33,882 bases of DNA from a candidate division WOR-3 bacterium (lineage in GTDB: Bacteria > Hydrothermota > Tepidihabitantia > SM23-42): assembly GCA_011052815.1 (NCBI GenBank), contig DRIG01000043.1, forward strand, positions 1-33,882, written 5' to 3'. Both the position numbers and the translations under genes were made by a program. The notes under the pieces were generated by a model that had not been told where the DNA came from, did no database searches, and was given only the letters and a program-made list of their open reading frames with translations. Each line of letters begins with the position of its first letter. Positions within the stretch are counted from its first letter, which is position 1. Below, in pieces: positions 8,274 to 16,127 of the stretch.

Positions 8274-8301
8274 ATTATAACCATATTTCCACGACTGTCA
8301 A
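8274..8301 (-). promoter_or_regulatory. Promoter of the Exb/PorV operon
   Basis: On the minus strand, TTGACA (8301-8296), a 16-base spacer and TATAAT (8279-8274): full consensus in both hexamers. Expected start of transcription is near 8267, giving a leader of about 85 bases before the TTG start at 8182. No other promoter of this quality was seen down to position 1, so the whole block may be one transcript. Confidence 0.85.
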
Positions 8302-8335
8302 TAAGTAAAAGTTCGGAGTCGCAATAAGTTCTTAC

Positions 8336-8542
8336 TCATAGAATATGCAAAATCTGTGCCAGTCGATTAAATGAAAATTCAGGAGAAATTAATCGGGTTT
8401 TTATCATGATGTTATACAATAGTGCAATTCCTTGTAAAAAAAGATAAGCAACGTCTGCGTTAAACCGTTCATAAACCCATGCTTCATCTTTTGTTATCCT
8501 TTTTAAAAGTAACAAATTATTATAACAAAATATTTTATTTTG
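8336..8542 (-). pseudogene. Decayed open reading frame, possibly transposase-like remnant
   Basis: Minus-strand frame open for 68 codons, ending at TGA 8336-8338; a possible TTG start lies at 8515. It reads KRITKDEAWVYERFNADVAY, then LFLQGIALLYNIMIKTRL, then ISPEFSFNRLAQILHIL. The pattern of an aromatic/charged helix, a hydrophobic helix and a short tail resembles C-terminal ends of DDE transposases, but I cannot name a family. There is no ATG and no ribosome site, and the frame begins just after an in-frame TGA. It may equally be chance in AT-rich DNA. Confidence 0.25.
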
Positions 8543-8568
8543 TCAAGTCCTTTCGCTCAACCGTGTAG

Positions 8569-8596
8569 TTGACAAGAAAGGGCTTTTGAATATAAT
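8569..8596 (+). promoter_or_regulatory. Promoter of the DUF2723 operon
   Basis: TTGACA (8569-8574), 16-base spacer, TATAAT (8591-8596). Transcription should start near 8603, right at the AGGAGGT ribosome site (8604-8610), so the leader is only about 10 bases before the ATG at 8614. Confidence 0.88.
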
Positions 8597-8613
8597 AGAG
8601 TGCAGGAGGTTTT

Positions 8614-11331
8614 ATGGACTATAGAAAATTAGAGAAGATACTATTTTATATTTTGTTGTTCATCGTGGCGGCGGTTTATCTTTATACGGTTGCTCCCACC
8701 CTTTCTTTCTGGGACTGCGGTGAGTTCATTTCATCGGCTTATACCCTGGCAATCCCCCATCCACCGGGAACGCCCTTTTACATCCTTTTGGGAAGGGTCT
8801 GGCTTATGATTTTCGGGTTGATTTCAGCCGTAATGCCGATTTCAAAAGAGGTCGCCTGGCATATGAACCTTCTCGGGTTGAGCTTCTCGATCATCACCGT
8901 CGGCCTTTTATACAGATTGATTCTGAAATTATTCAGAATGTTCAGGACAAAGAGCAGTGAGTTGAAACTAATTCTTATCAGTTTTGGAACCTGTTTATCA
9001 ATTGCTTTCTTTTATACTTACTGGCAGAATGCAATCGAAACAGAGGTCTATGCGGCTTCGACCTTCATCTTTGTATTGATCACTTATCTGACATTACTAT
9101 GGTATGAAAGCGTTAAAGAAGGAACTCCCAAAAACAGATATATTCTCTTTTCCTGCTATCTTATCTTTCTTTCCACAGGAATTCATCTTATTCCGTTTTT
9201 GATTTTTATTCCTTTTTATATCTTCATTCTGATTGTCGAACGGACATATATCAAAGATATATTATTCTTGTTATTCGGAATTTTTCAACTCTTCTTTTTC
9301 AGCCTTTTGTTCCTCCTGCCCGGACCATATCAATTCCCCGCCGTCGTGGTCCTCGTTTTGATTCTGTTGGCTGGAATAATTCTTCCCCTGAATAATCCCC
9401 GTAAATACCACAACTGGTCGTTTTTCTGGGTGGGTATCTTTCTCGTCATCGCCGGCGTGTCGAGCGAGCTCTATCTGCCGCTGCGTTCAGCCCGATTGGT
9501 TGAGTTGTATAAAGATCCGAAAACCGAGGAGAGGTATCTCGCCGGTGAGAACATCGCGCCGCGCATAAATGAATGTGACCCCGGTGCAGACTTCAAGGCT
9601 TTTAACAGGGTTCTGCACCGTGAACAGTACGGTCCGCCCCGGTTGATTCCGAGACAGACCCAGGAGGCGACGGGTTTCAATCTCATTACCGGTTATTATC
9701 ATCAGTTCGCTCTTTTTGTCAGATACCTGTCATGGCAACCCATGCCCGAAAGTATAAACAGGATTTTCCGCGGAGTGGTGCTTGCTTTCTTTTATCTCTT
9801 CGGTTTGTGGGGATTTGTAGAGTTATATAAACGGGATAGAAAACTCTTTCTCTTTATGATGATGATTATGTTTATGCTGTCCTTTGCAATGGTCGGATAC
9901 CTGAATTTGAAGTTTTCGCCGAGCGACAGTAATCCCGTTCACCAGCCGAGAGAGGTGCGTGAGCGTGATTATTTCTTCCATACCAGTCATACCTACTTCG
10001 GCATTTTGATCGGTTTAGGCTTTTTCGGTGCAACTGAATTTATGCGGCGTGAATTGAAGAAGAAGAAGTTTGTCGAGCTGAGCTGTCTGAGCGGTTTTCT
10101 CGTCTTTTCCGTTATACCGTTCTTTTCCAACATCAGCAAAAACAACCGCTACGGCAATTTCATTCCGAAGGATTACGCCTATAACATGCTCATTTCCTGT
10201 GCTAAGGATGCAATCCTCTTTACCAACGGTGATAATGATACCTTTCCGCTCTGGTTCGCCCAGGAGGTGCTGGGTATACGAAGGGACGTAATCGTCGCCA
10301 ACCTTTCACTTATCAATACGAACTGGTACATAAAACAGTTGAAATACTGGGGTGCGCCGATTACTTTCAGTGAGTATATTATCGACCGTCTTGAGCCGTT
10401 TATGACGAGGGATCGGCGTATCTTCTATGTAAAGGATATTATGATTCGACACATCATTGCGGCGAACGCGGGAGTAAAACTAAAGAATGAAGATTATACT
10501 ACAACCCAGCAGGATTTTGCGAGCCGTTATTTAAAAGGATATTCAGGAAAGAGGCCGATCTACTTTGCTTCGACTGTCTCCCGGGAGAACTACGAGGGAT
10601 TTATTCCTTATTTAAGGCTTGAAGGGCTGGTCTATCGGGTGGTCGGTGACAGTTCCGTGATTCGAATCGGCAGCGGTAATCAGACTGCAGAGTTCAGTGA
10701 TATTGATATTGCAAAGACCGAGACCCTTTTTTACAAAACATATCGCTACACCGGAGTTTTTGAACCGGTGAAGTATGAACTGCTCTCGAAGATATTGGTT
10801 GATTTTGAAAAGAGAAAACAAGAAGGTGAGTTCTATGACTTTTCTCTTCCCAAGGATGAGAATATCCACAGGCTTTACAGTAATTATGCGGCAGGGTTGC
10901 ATACACTGGGTATCGTGCTTCAGGAGCGCGGTGATATTCAGGGAACACTCAGGGCGTGGCGCTTCGCTCGATTATTTGATGCGGGTCAGGCCCGTTTCTT
11001 TGATTATAATTTGGCTTTACTCTTTGCCCAGCTCGGCATGGAGGATAGTGCAGAACAGTATTTTTCCAAAATCAAAGCAAAGGACCCGGGGACACTTATG
11101 CGGATCGGCTCAATCTACCGGGCGATGGGGAAGTATGACAAGGCGATTGAATATTTCCAGCGCGCCATCACCCTCAATCCCCGGATTCCTGAAGCGTATT
11201 TCGGACTCTATACCCTGTATTTGGAGAATAAGGACAGTACGGCGGCGATTGGTGTCTTGAATGACTGGCTTAAGATAAATCCCCGTGATACGAGTGCAAT
11301 TAATATGTTAAAAGAACTGACAGGAAAATGA
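8614..11331 (+). CDS. DUF2723 / TMEM260-type membrane glycosyltransferase with TPR tail
   Basis: 905 residues. The N-terminus has the DUF2723 signature (TVAPTLSFWDCGEFISSAYT, then IPHPPGTPFY), followed by about ten membrane helices to roughly residue 490, a GT-C architecture. Conserved family motifs REVRERDYFF (near 446) and NGDNDTFPLW (538-547) are present. Residues about 785-900 form TPRs (YRAMGKYDKAIEYFQRAITLNP). The eukaryotic homologue TMEM260 is a protein O-mannosyltransferase; bacterial members are widespread in Bacteroidota and largely uncharacterised. A role in glycosylating secreted or surface proteins is inferred. The stop overlaps the next gene's ATG (ATGA). Confidence 0.9.
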   Translation: MDYRKLEKILFYILLFIVAAVYLYTVAPTLSFWDCGEFISSAYTLAIPHPPGTPFYILLGRVWLMIFGLISAVMPISKEVAWHMNLLGLSFSIITVGLLYRLILKLFRMFRTKSSELKLILISFGTCLSIAFFYTYWQNAIETEVYAASTFIFVLITYLTLLWYESVKEGTPKNRYILFSCYLIFLSTGIHLIPFLIFIPFYIFILIVERTYIKDILFLLFGIFQLFFFSLLFLLPGPYQFPAVVVLVLILLAGIILPLNNPRKYHNWSFFWVGIFLVIAGVSSELYLPLRSARLVELYKDPKTEERYLAGENIAPRINECDPGADFKAFNRVLHREQYGPPRLIPRQTQEATGFNLITGYYHQFALFVRYLSWQPMPESINRIFRGVVLAFFYLFGLWGFVELYKRDRKLFLFMMMIMFMLSFAMVGYLNLKFSPSDSNPVHQPREVRERDYFFHTSHTYFGILIGLGFFGATEFMRRELKKKKFVELSCLSGFLVFSVIPFFSNISKNNRYGNFIPKDYAYNMLISCAKDAILFTNGDNDTFPLWFAQEVLGIRRDVIVANLSLINTNWYIKQLKYWGAPITFSEYIIDRLEPFMTRDRRIFYVKDIMIRHIIAANAGVKLKNEDYTTTQQDFASRYLKGYSGKRPIYFASTVSRENYEGFIPYLRLEGLVYRVVGDSSVIRIGSGNQTAEFSDIDIAKTETLFYKTYRYTGVFEPVKYELLSKILVDFEKRKQEGEFYDFSLPKDENIHRLYSNYAAGLHTLGIVLQERGDIQGTLRAWRFARLFDAGQARFFDYNLALLFAQLGMEDSAEQYFSKIKAKDPGTLMRIGSIYRAMGKYDKAIEYFQRAITLNPRIPEAYFGLYTLYLENKDSTAAIGVLNDWLKINPRDTSAINMLKELTGK

Positions 11332-12278
11332 AAGTAATTGTTTTATATTCCGGTGGTTTAGATTCAACCCTTACCCTGAAGATCGTCGAGGAATGGGATG
11401 CCGAGGTCTTTCCTCTGTACATCTATCATAAGTTTCTTTCCATGAAGAGTTATCCTGAGATTTCAAATCTCAAGGTGATAGATGTTACGAAGGAGTTTAT
11501 TTCCATCGTACGGTCTCCGCAGCACGGGTATGGTAAGAATCTGAATCCCTGCATAGATTGCAGAATTTTGATGTTGAAAAAAGCAAAAGAATACATGGAA
11601 GAGGTAAAAGCCGATTTTATTGCGACCGGTGAAGTACTTGATCAACGCCCCATGTCACAGCATTACGAACAGTTGATGTTGATAGAAAAATGCGCCGGAT
11701 GCGAAGGTATTGTGGTTCGTCCTTTAAGCGGCGGGTTGTTACCGGCTACGATCCCTGAACAGAAAGGTCTGGTTGACAGAAATTTCCTTTTGAAGATTAA
11801 AGGAAGGTCACGTAAGCTTTCCTTAGCCATGGCAGAGAAGATGCACATCGAATCCTTTGTCTCTCCGAGCGGCGGCTGCCTTTTAACAGACCCGGGCTTC
11901 TGTCGAAGACTCGCCGACCTTTTGAGATTTCAGGAAAAGATCGATCTACGGGACATCGAACTTCTGAAGATCGGCCGGCATTTCAGATTAGGACCGGAAA
12001 CAAAATTGATTGTGGGACGCAATGAAACCGAAAACGAAGCCATAGAGAAGATTTTGAAACCAGCGGACTTTTTCCTCTATGTTCCGGACACCGGAAGTCC
12101 GAATGCGATGCTCACCGGCAGCAAGAAATATCTGAGGCTTGCTTCGTCGATCACTGCACGATACAGTGATAAGAAGGAAGAAAAGGCGATCGAAGTTTAT
12201 TACCGCCAGCAGGGGAAGATAAGTAAGTTGAGGGTGAAACCACTCAGTAACGAAGAGATCGCGGGATGGAGAATATAA
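11328..12278 (+). CDS. PP-loop tRNA-thiolation-like ATPase with NFACT-R-like tail
   Basis: 316 residues. The N-terminus MKVIVLYSGGLDSTLTLKI carries the SGGxDS ATP-pyrophosphatase loop of ThiI/MnmA enzymes. NPCIDCRILMLKKAKEYM supplies a CxxC pair and ATGEVLDQRPMSQ matches the family's adenylation site. Residues about 205-265 (IGRHFRLGPETKLIVGRNETEN, then DTGSPNAMLTG) look like the NFACT-R/DUF814 RNA-binding module. No THUMP or rhodanese domain is present, unlike classical ThiI. The likely job is sulfur transfer to a tRNA uridine, but the target base cannot be told from sequence. It overlaps DUF2723 by four bases and lies seven bases before the HIT gene. Confidence 0.8.
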   Translation: MKVIVLYSGGLDSTLTLKIVEEWDAEVFPLYIYHKFLSMKSYPEISNLKVIDVTKEFISIVRSPQHGYGKNLNPCIDCRILMLKKAKEYMEEVKADFIATGEVLDQRPMSQHYEQLMLIEKCAGCEGIVVRPLSGGLLPATIPEQKGLVDRNFLLKIKGRSRKLSLAMAEKMHIESFVSPSGGCLLTDPGFCRRLADLLRFQEKIDLRDIELLKIGRHFRLGPETKLIVGRNETENEAIEKILKPADFFLYVPDTGSPNAMLTGSKKYLRLASSITARYSDKKEEKAIEVYYRQQGKISKLRVKPLSNEEIAGWRI

Positions 12279-12285
12279 AATAAGA

Positions 12286-12777
12286 ATGAAGAATCTCTGG
12301 GCGCCGTGGCGCATAGAATATATTCATAATCCGGGAAAAGGTTGTTTTTTCTGTGACGGTTTGAAGTCAAAGGATTACAAAGAGGCGTTGATCGTGGAGA
12401 AGGGTGAATCGGCGTTCACTATTATGAACCGCTATCCCTATAACAGCGGTCACCTTATGGTTGCGCCGATACGCCATATCGGAAAGCTGGAGCTGCTGGA
12501 CGACGCCGAGGTGCTTGAACTCCATCGTCTTTTGACCAGGGCGATGAGGGCGATAAAGAGAGTAATGAAACCACAGGGATTCAATATCGGTATAAATCAG
12601 GGAGAGGTCGCGGGCGCCGGTGTTGTGGGTCATATTCATATTCATCTTGTCCCGCGCTGGCAGGGAGATACGAACTTTATGCCTGTTCTTGCCGACACCA
12701 AAGTCGTTATTGAGGCGCTTGTTAAAAACTACGATAATATCAAACAGGCTCTTTATAAATTGGACCATCCCGAATAA
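12286..12777 (+). CDS. HIT-family nucleotide hydrolase/phosphorylase
   Basis: 163 residues. The histidine triad is H116-I-H118-I-H120 within GVVGHIHIHLVPRW; H120 is followed by LVPRW as in Ap4A phosphorylase-like HIT proteins. C20 and C23 (GCFFC) plus H64 could bind zinc, as in the Fhit-like bacterial group that begins LWAPWR. These enzymes act on dinucleoside polyphosphates or nucleotidyl conjugates. Ribosome site is weak, so translation is likely coupled; the stop codon shares one base with the purF start. Confidence 0.92.
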   Translation: MKNLWAPWRIEYIHNPGKGCFFCDGLKSKDYKEALIVEKGESAFTIMNRYPYNSGHLMVAPIRHIGKLELLDDAEVLELHRLLTRAMRAIKRVMKPQGFNIGINQGEVAGAGVVGHIHIHLVPRWQGDTNFMPVLADTKVVIEALVKNYDNIKQALYKLDHPE

Positions 12778-14222
12778 TGTGCGGCATAGTCGGTCTGATC
12801 GGTAAGGAAGAGGTGATAGACAAGATCTATCCCGCGTTGATTGCCCTGCAACATCGAGGACAGGATTCAGCAGGGGCGGTGACTTTTGACCAAGGATTTC
12901 ATCTTAAAAAAGGCAACGGACTCGTCGTCAATGTATTCAATCCCAAAAACCTCGAGCGGTTAAAAGGAACCGTGGGTATCGGACACGTCCGCTACCCCAC
13001 GGTCGGTTCGGGCACAGCAGAGGACGCCCAGCCGTTTATAATCACTGCACCGTACGGCATCGCTCTCGCCCATAACGGCAATCTCGTAAATTACTTCGAC
13101 CTCAAGAAAGAGTTGATTGAAAATGAACTCAGATATTTAAACTCCAACTGCGACGCCGAGGTGATTTTGAATCTCTTCTCGGTTGAATTGATAAAGATGA
13201 ATCTGCGCAGACTCGACCCAGATAAGATATTCAGGGCGTTGACGCGTATCTACAAAAAATTGATCGGCAGTTTCGCCGTGGTGGCGATCATCGCCGGAAA
13301 GGGTTTTCTCGCCTGTCGGGACAAAAACGGAATAAAACCGCTGGTCTTCGGCAGGAGTGAAGACAGTTACTGTTTCGCTTCAGAGAGCGTTGCGCTAGAT
13401 CTGCTCGGTTATAAACACATAACCGATGTAAAACCGGGTGAGGCGTTTTTCATCAACAACAAAGGAACTGTTTACCGACGGCAGATCGCAAAGAGTACAA
13501 AAAGATCCCGTGCTTCCTGTATATTCGAGTATGTCTATTTCGCCCGGCCTGATTCTGTGATTGACGGGATCGGTGTGTATGAAGCCCGGCTTCGTCTGGG
13601 CGCGGAACTCGGCAAAGAGTGTAGAAAACGGAAGATCAAACCGGATGTCGTCATTCCCGTACCGGATACGGCACGGGCTTCAGCGCAGATGGTCGCTGAA
13701 ATACTGGGGGTCAAGTATCGTGAAGGTTTGATTAAAAATCGTTATATCTACCGGACATTTATAATGCCCACCCAATCAGAAAGGATTGAAGCCGTGAGGT
13801 TGAAGTTGAATCCCATAAAGTCAGAGATCCAGAACAAAAAAGTGCTTCTGGTTGATGATTCAATCGTCCGCGGCAACACGGCGCGTGAGATAATCGGATT
13901 GATGAGGAGTGTGGGTGTCCGTAAGGTTTATTATGCATCATATTCTCCGCCTCTGAGATTTCCCTGTGTATACGGAATTGATATGCAGACGAGGGGTGAA
14001 TTTATCGCCCGTGATAAATCATTAAAGGAGATTGAGAAATCGATCAACGCGGATGCCCTGATTTATCAAAGTGTCAAGGGGTTGATCCGCGGGGTCGGCG
14101 TGGAGAGAAAAGGATTTTGTACCGCCTGTTTTACAGGTTCTTATCCCACGGAAATTCCTTCTCTGCTTTTAGAACGCATTGAAGCGGATCGTATGATGAG
14201 TAAACTTACGACGTTTCATTAG
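12777..14222 (+). CDS. purF: Amidophosphoribosyltransferase
   Basis: 481 residues. Catalyses the first step of purine synthesis: PRPP plus glutamine to phosphoribosylamine. The N-terminus is MCGIVGLIG, so Cys2 becomes the nucleophile after Met removal; there is no propeptide, unlike Bacillus subtilis PurF. The glutaminase domain (LQHRGQDSAG, GHVRYPT, HNGNLVN) runs to about 240; the PRPP site is VLLVDDSIVRGNT (356-368). C248, C397, C448 and C451 occupy the places of the four ligands of the structural 4Fe-4S cluster of the Bacillus type. TAATG overlap with the HIT gene couples translation. It ends six bases from the convergent transketolase gene. Confidence 0.97.
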   Translation: MCGIVGLIGKEEVIDKIYPALIALQHRGQDSAGAVTFDQGFHLKKGNGLVVNVFNPKNLERLKGTVGIGHVRYPTVGSGTAEDAQPFIITAPYGIALAHNGNLVNYFDLKKELIENELRYLNSNCDAEVILNLFSVELIKMNLRRLDPDKIFRALTRIYKKLIGSFAVVAIIAGKGFLACRDKNGIKPLVFGRSEDSYCFASESVALDLLGYKHITDVKPGEAFFINNKGTVYRRQIAKSTKRSRASCIFEYVYFARPDSVIDGIGVYEARLRLGAELGKECRKRKIKPDVVIPVPDTARASAQMVAEILGVKYREGLIKNRYIYRTFIMPTQSERIEAVRLKLNPIKSEIQNKKVLLVDDSIVRGNTAREIIGLMRSVGVRKVYYASYSPPLRFPCVYGIDMQTRGEFIARDKSLKEIEKSINADALIYQSVKGLIRGVGVERKGFCTACFTGSYPTEIPSLLLERIEADRMMSKLTTFH

Positions 14223-14228
14223 TTTTAT

Positions 14229-16127
14229 TTATTTCTGCAACATTTTTTTCACGAAAGAACCCAGCGAGTCGCTGTCAAGCCCGTATTTACGATAGAGCCT
14301 CCCGGCATTGTCAGAACCGCCGTAATTTTCAATACCCAATTTCACGAAATTCGTACTTACCTTATTCTCCGCAATTATCTGGCCGATGATGCCGCCCAGA
14401 CCTGTCCGGGCGATGTGGTCTTCATAGGTGATAATACAACCGGTGGCAGCGGCGTCGGTGATGATTTCCCTGTCGATATGCAGGGGTGAAGAAATGTTGT
14501 AGATCCGCATGCCGATACCGTCTTTCTTCAGGGCCTGCCACGCCGAGAGGGCCTGATTCACCATTGCACCCATTGTGAACAGCACACAGTCATTACCTTC
14601 TCTTATCAAATCGATCTTTCCGTAGGTGAATTTATAATCCTTATCAAAAAATACTTTTCCACTCTCGTTTCTGATTATCGGCAGTTTACTTCTTGTCAGG
14701 GCGATTACATAATTTCCGGTCTGGTTCAGCACGTATCGTATTATGCGGTCGGTTTGATTCGGATCAGCGGGGATTACGAGTTTGAAGCCGAAGAGATTTC
14801 TGAGCAAGCCGATGTAATCGATACAGTGATGAGTTTTACCGTCGGGTCCTACATTGTATCCCAGATGCGTGGCGATAATCTTTAAGTTCGTATTGTTGAT
14901 GTCGTTGAGCCGCAGCTGGTTATAGACTTCATCGATGTTGAATACACCGAAGTCTGCCCAGAGTGTTAGAATACCGTTTATCGACAATGCACCGGCAGTA
15001 GTCGCCGTGGTATGTTCACTTACTCCGGCTTCGAAGAAATTTGTCGGTTTTATTTCAGCGAATTTGGTGACTTTCACTGAACCGGCGAGGTCACAATCAA
15101 AGACCGCTATTTTATCCTGCGGATTCATTTCAGCAATTTCCGCTAAGACATTACCGAATACCGCTCTGGGGTGGGTCGTTTCTTCGTAGATTTTCGGAGT
15201 GCCGGTTTTTATCAGCGGTTGTGGTGGGTCTTTACGATTGAACTTCGTAAAACTCTTTTTCGAATCTTTATTTCTCAACAATTCTTCCAGATCATCTTCG
15301 ACTCCCAGTTCTTTCAGTGCTCTTTTGCATTCTTCGGGTGTCGCCGCCTTGCCGTGAAAATCCGCTTTATTCTCCATAAATGACACGCCGCAGCCCATTA
15401 CAGTGCGGGCGATGATTGCATAGGGGTTTTCCTGGTCTCCCAGTGCCTTTTTTATGGCACTGTACAGACTTTGAAAATCATGCCCGTCCACCTCCAGCAC
15501 CTCCCAGCCGTCGGCGATGTAGTTTTCTTTTATTCTTACAGGCATTACCTCTTCGGTCCTGCCTGATATCTGGAAGTGATTATTGTCGATGATCACCGTA
15601 AGGTTGTTCAACCCGAATTTCCGGGCAAAGCGTCTCGCTTCACCTACCTGACCTTTTGCCTGCTCGGCGTCACTCATCACCACAAAGGTATCGTAGTTCG
15701 TTTTATGTAATTTTGAAGCCAGTGCAAAACCGCAACCGGCAGACAATCCCTGGCCCAGATTTCCTGTTGACCACTCGACACCGGGGATGTTTCGTTCGAT
15801 ATGGCCTTCAAAAGGACTGTTGATTTTCCGGAAGCCGACGAGTAATTCGGCGATGTCGATGAAGCCGAGACGGGCAAGGCAGGAGTAGAGCGCCGGTGAA
15901 GTGTGGCCGTGACTTACAATGATTCTGTCACGTCTGGGGTCGTCGATATTTTCCGGTGTAATATTGGCGAAGGTGAAGAGCGTCAGATAGATATCAATGG
16001 ATGACATCGAGCCGGCAGGGTGACCTGAACCGGCGATCGTCGTCATCTTGATGATATCACCGCGACAGATCCGGGAAAGCCTTTTGAGCTCTTCTATCTT
16101 TTTGTTGAAGTAACTTACGCCCTTCAT
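14229..16127 (-). CDS. Transketolase-type thiamine diphosphate enzyme
   Basis: 632 residues, full length in one chain. The N-terminal TPP domain shows GSGHPAGS (33-40), SHGHTSPALYS, STGNLGQGLSAG and the cofactor motif SDAEQAKGQ...DNNHFQ (152-185). The pyrimidine domain (about 330-480) contains FEAGVSEHTTATTAG, DFGVFNIDE and NVGPDGKTHHCIDYIGLLRN; a C-terminal domain follows. Classical transketolases have GDGELQEG at the cofactor site; here it is SDAEQAKG, with the Asp and Glu kept. The reaction is likely two-carbon ketol transfer in the pentose phosphate pathway, but substrate range may differ. It overlaps RNase G by four bases (ATGA). Confidence 0.85.
   Translation of the reverse strand: MKGVSYFNKKIEELKRLSRICRGDIIKMTTIAGSGHPAGSMSSIDIYLTLFTFANITPENIDDPRRDRIIVSHGHTSPALYSCLARLGFIDIAELLVGFRKINSPFEGHIERNIPGVEWSTGNLGQGLSAGCGFALASKLHKTNYDTFVVMSDAEQAKGQVGEARRFARKFGLNNLTVIIDNNHFQISGRTEEVMPVRIKENYIADGWEVLEVDGHDFQSLYSAIKKALGDQENPYAIIARTVMGCGVSFMENKADFHGKAATPEECKRALKELGVEDDLEELLRNKDSKKSFTKFNRKDPPQPLIKTGTPKIYEETTHPRAVFGNVLAEIAEMNPQDKIAVFDCDLAGSVKVTKFAEIKPTNFFEAGVSEHTTATTAGALSINGILTLWADFGVFNIDEVYNQLRLNDINNTNLKIIATHLGYNVGPDGKTHHCIDYIGLLRNLFGFKLVIPADPNQTDRIIRYVLNQTGNYVIALTRSKLPIIRNESGKVFFDKDYKFTYGKIDLIREGNDCVLFTMGAMVNQALSAWQALKKDGIGMRIYNISSPLHIDREIITDAAATGCIITYEDHIARTGLGGIIGQIIAENKVSTNFVKLGIENYGGSDNAGRLYRKYGLDSDSLGSFVKKMLQK

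Larger units (their letters stand above)
8183..8613. other. AT-rich divergent intergenic region
   Basis: 431 bases between divergent genes. It holds a promoter for each side (8274-8301 leftward, 8569-8596 rightward) and, between them, an open minus-strand remnant (8336-8542). No tRNA, riboswitch or hairpin terminator was recognised. Confidence 0.7.

Noticed and set aside
10775-11260. 161-codon frame inside the DUF2723 gene
   Set aside because: Alternative frame of the TPR-coding end, rich in Arg/Ser, with no domain or start signal.
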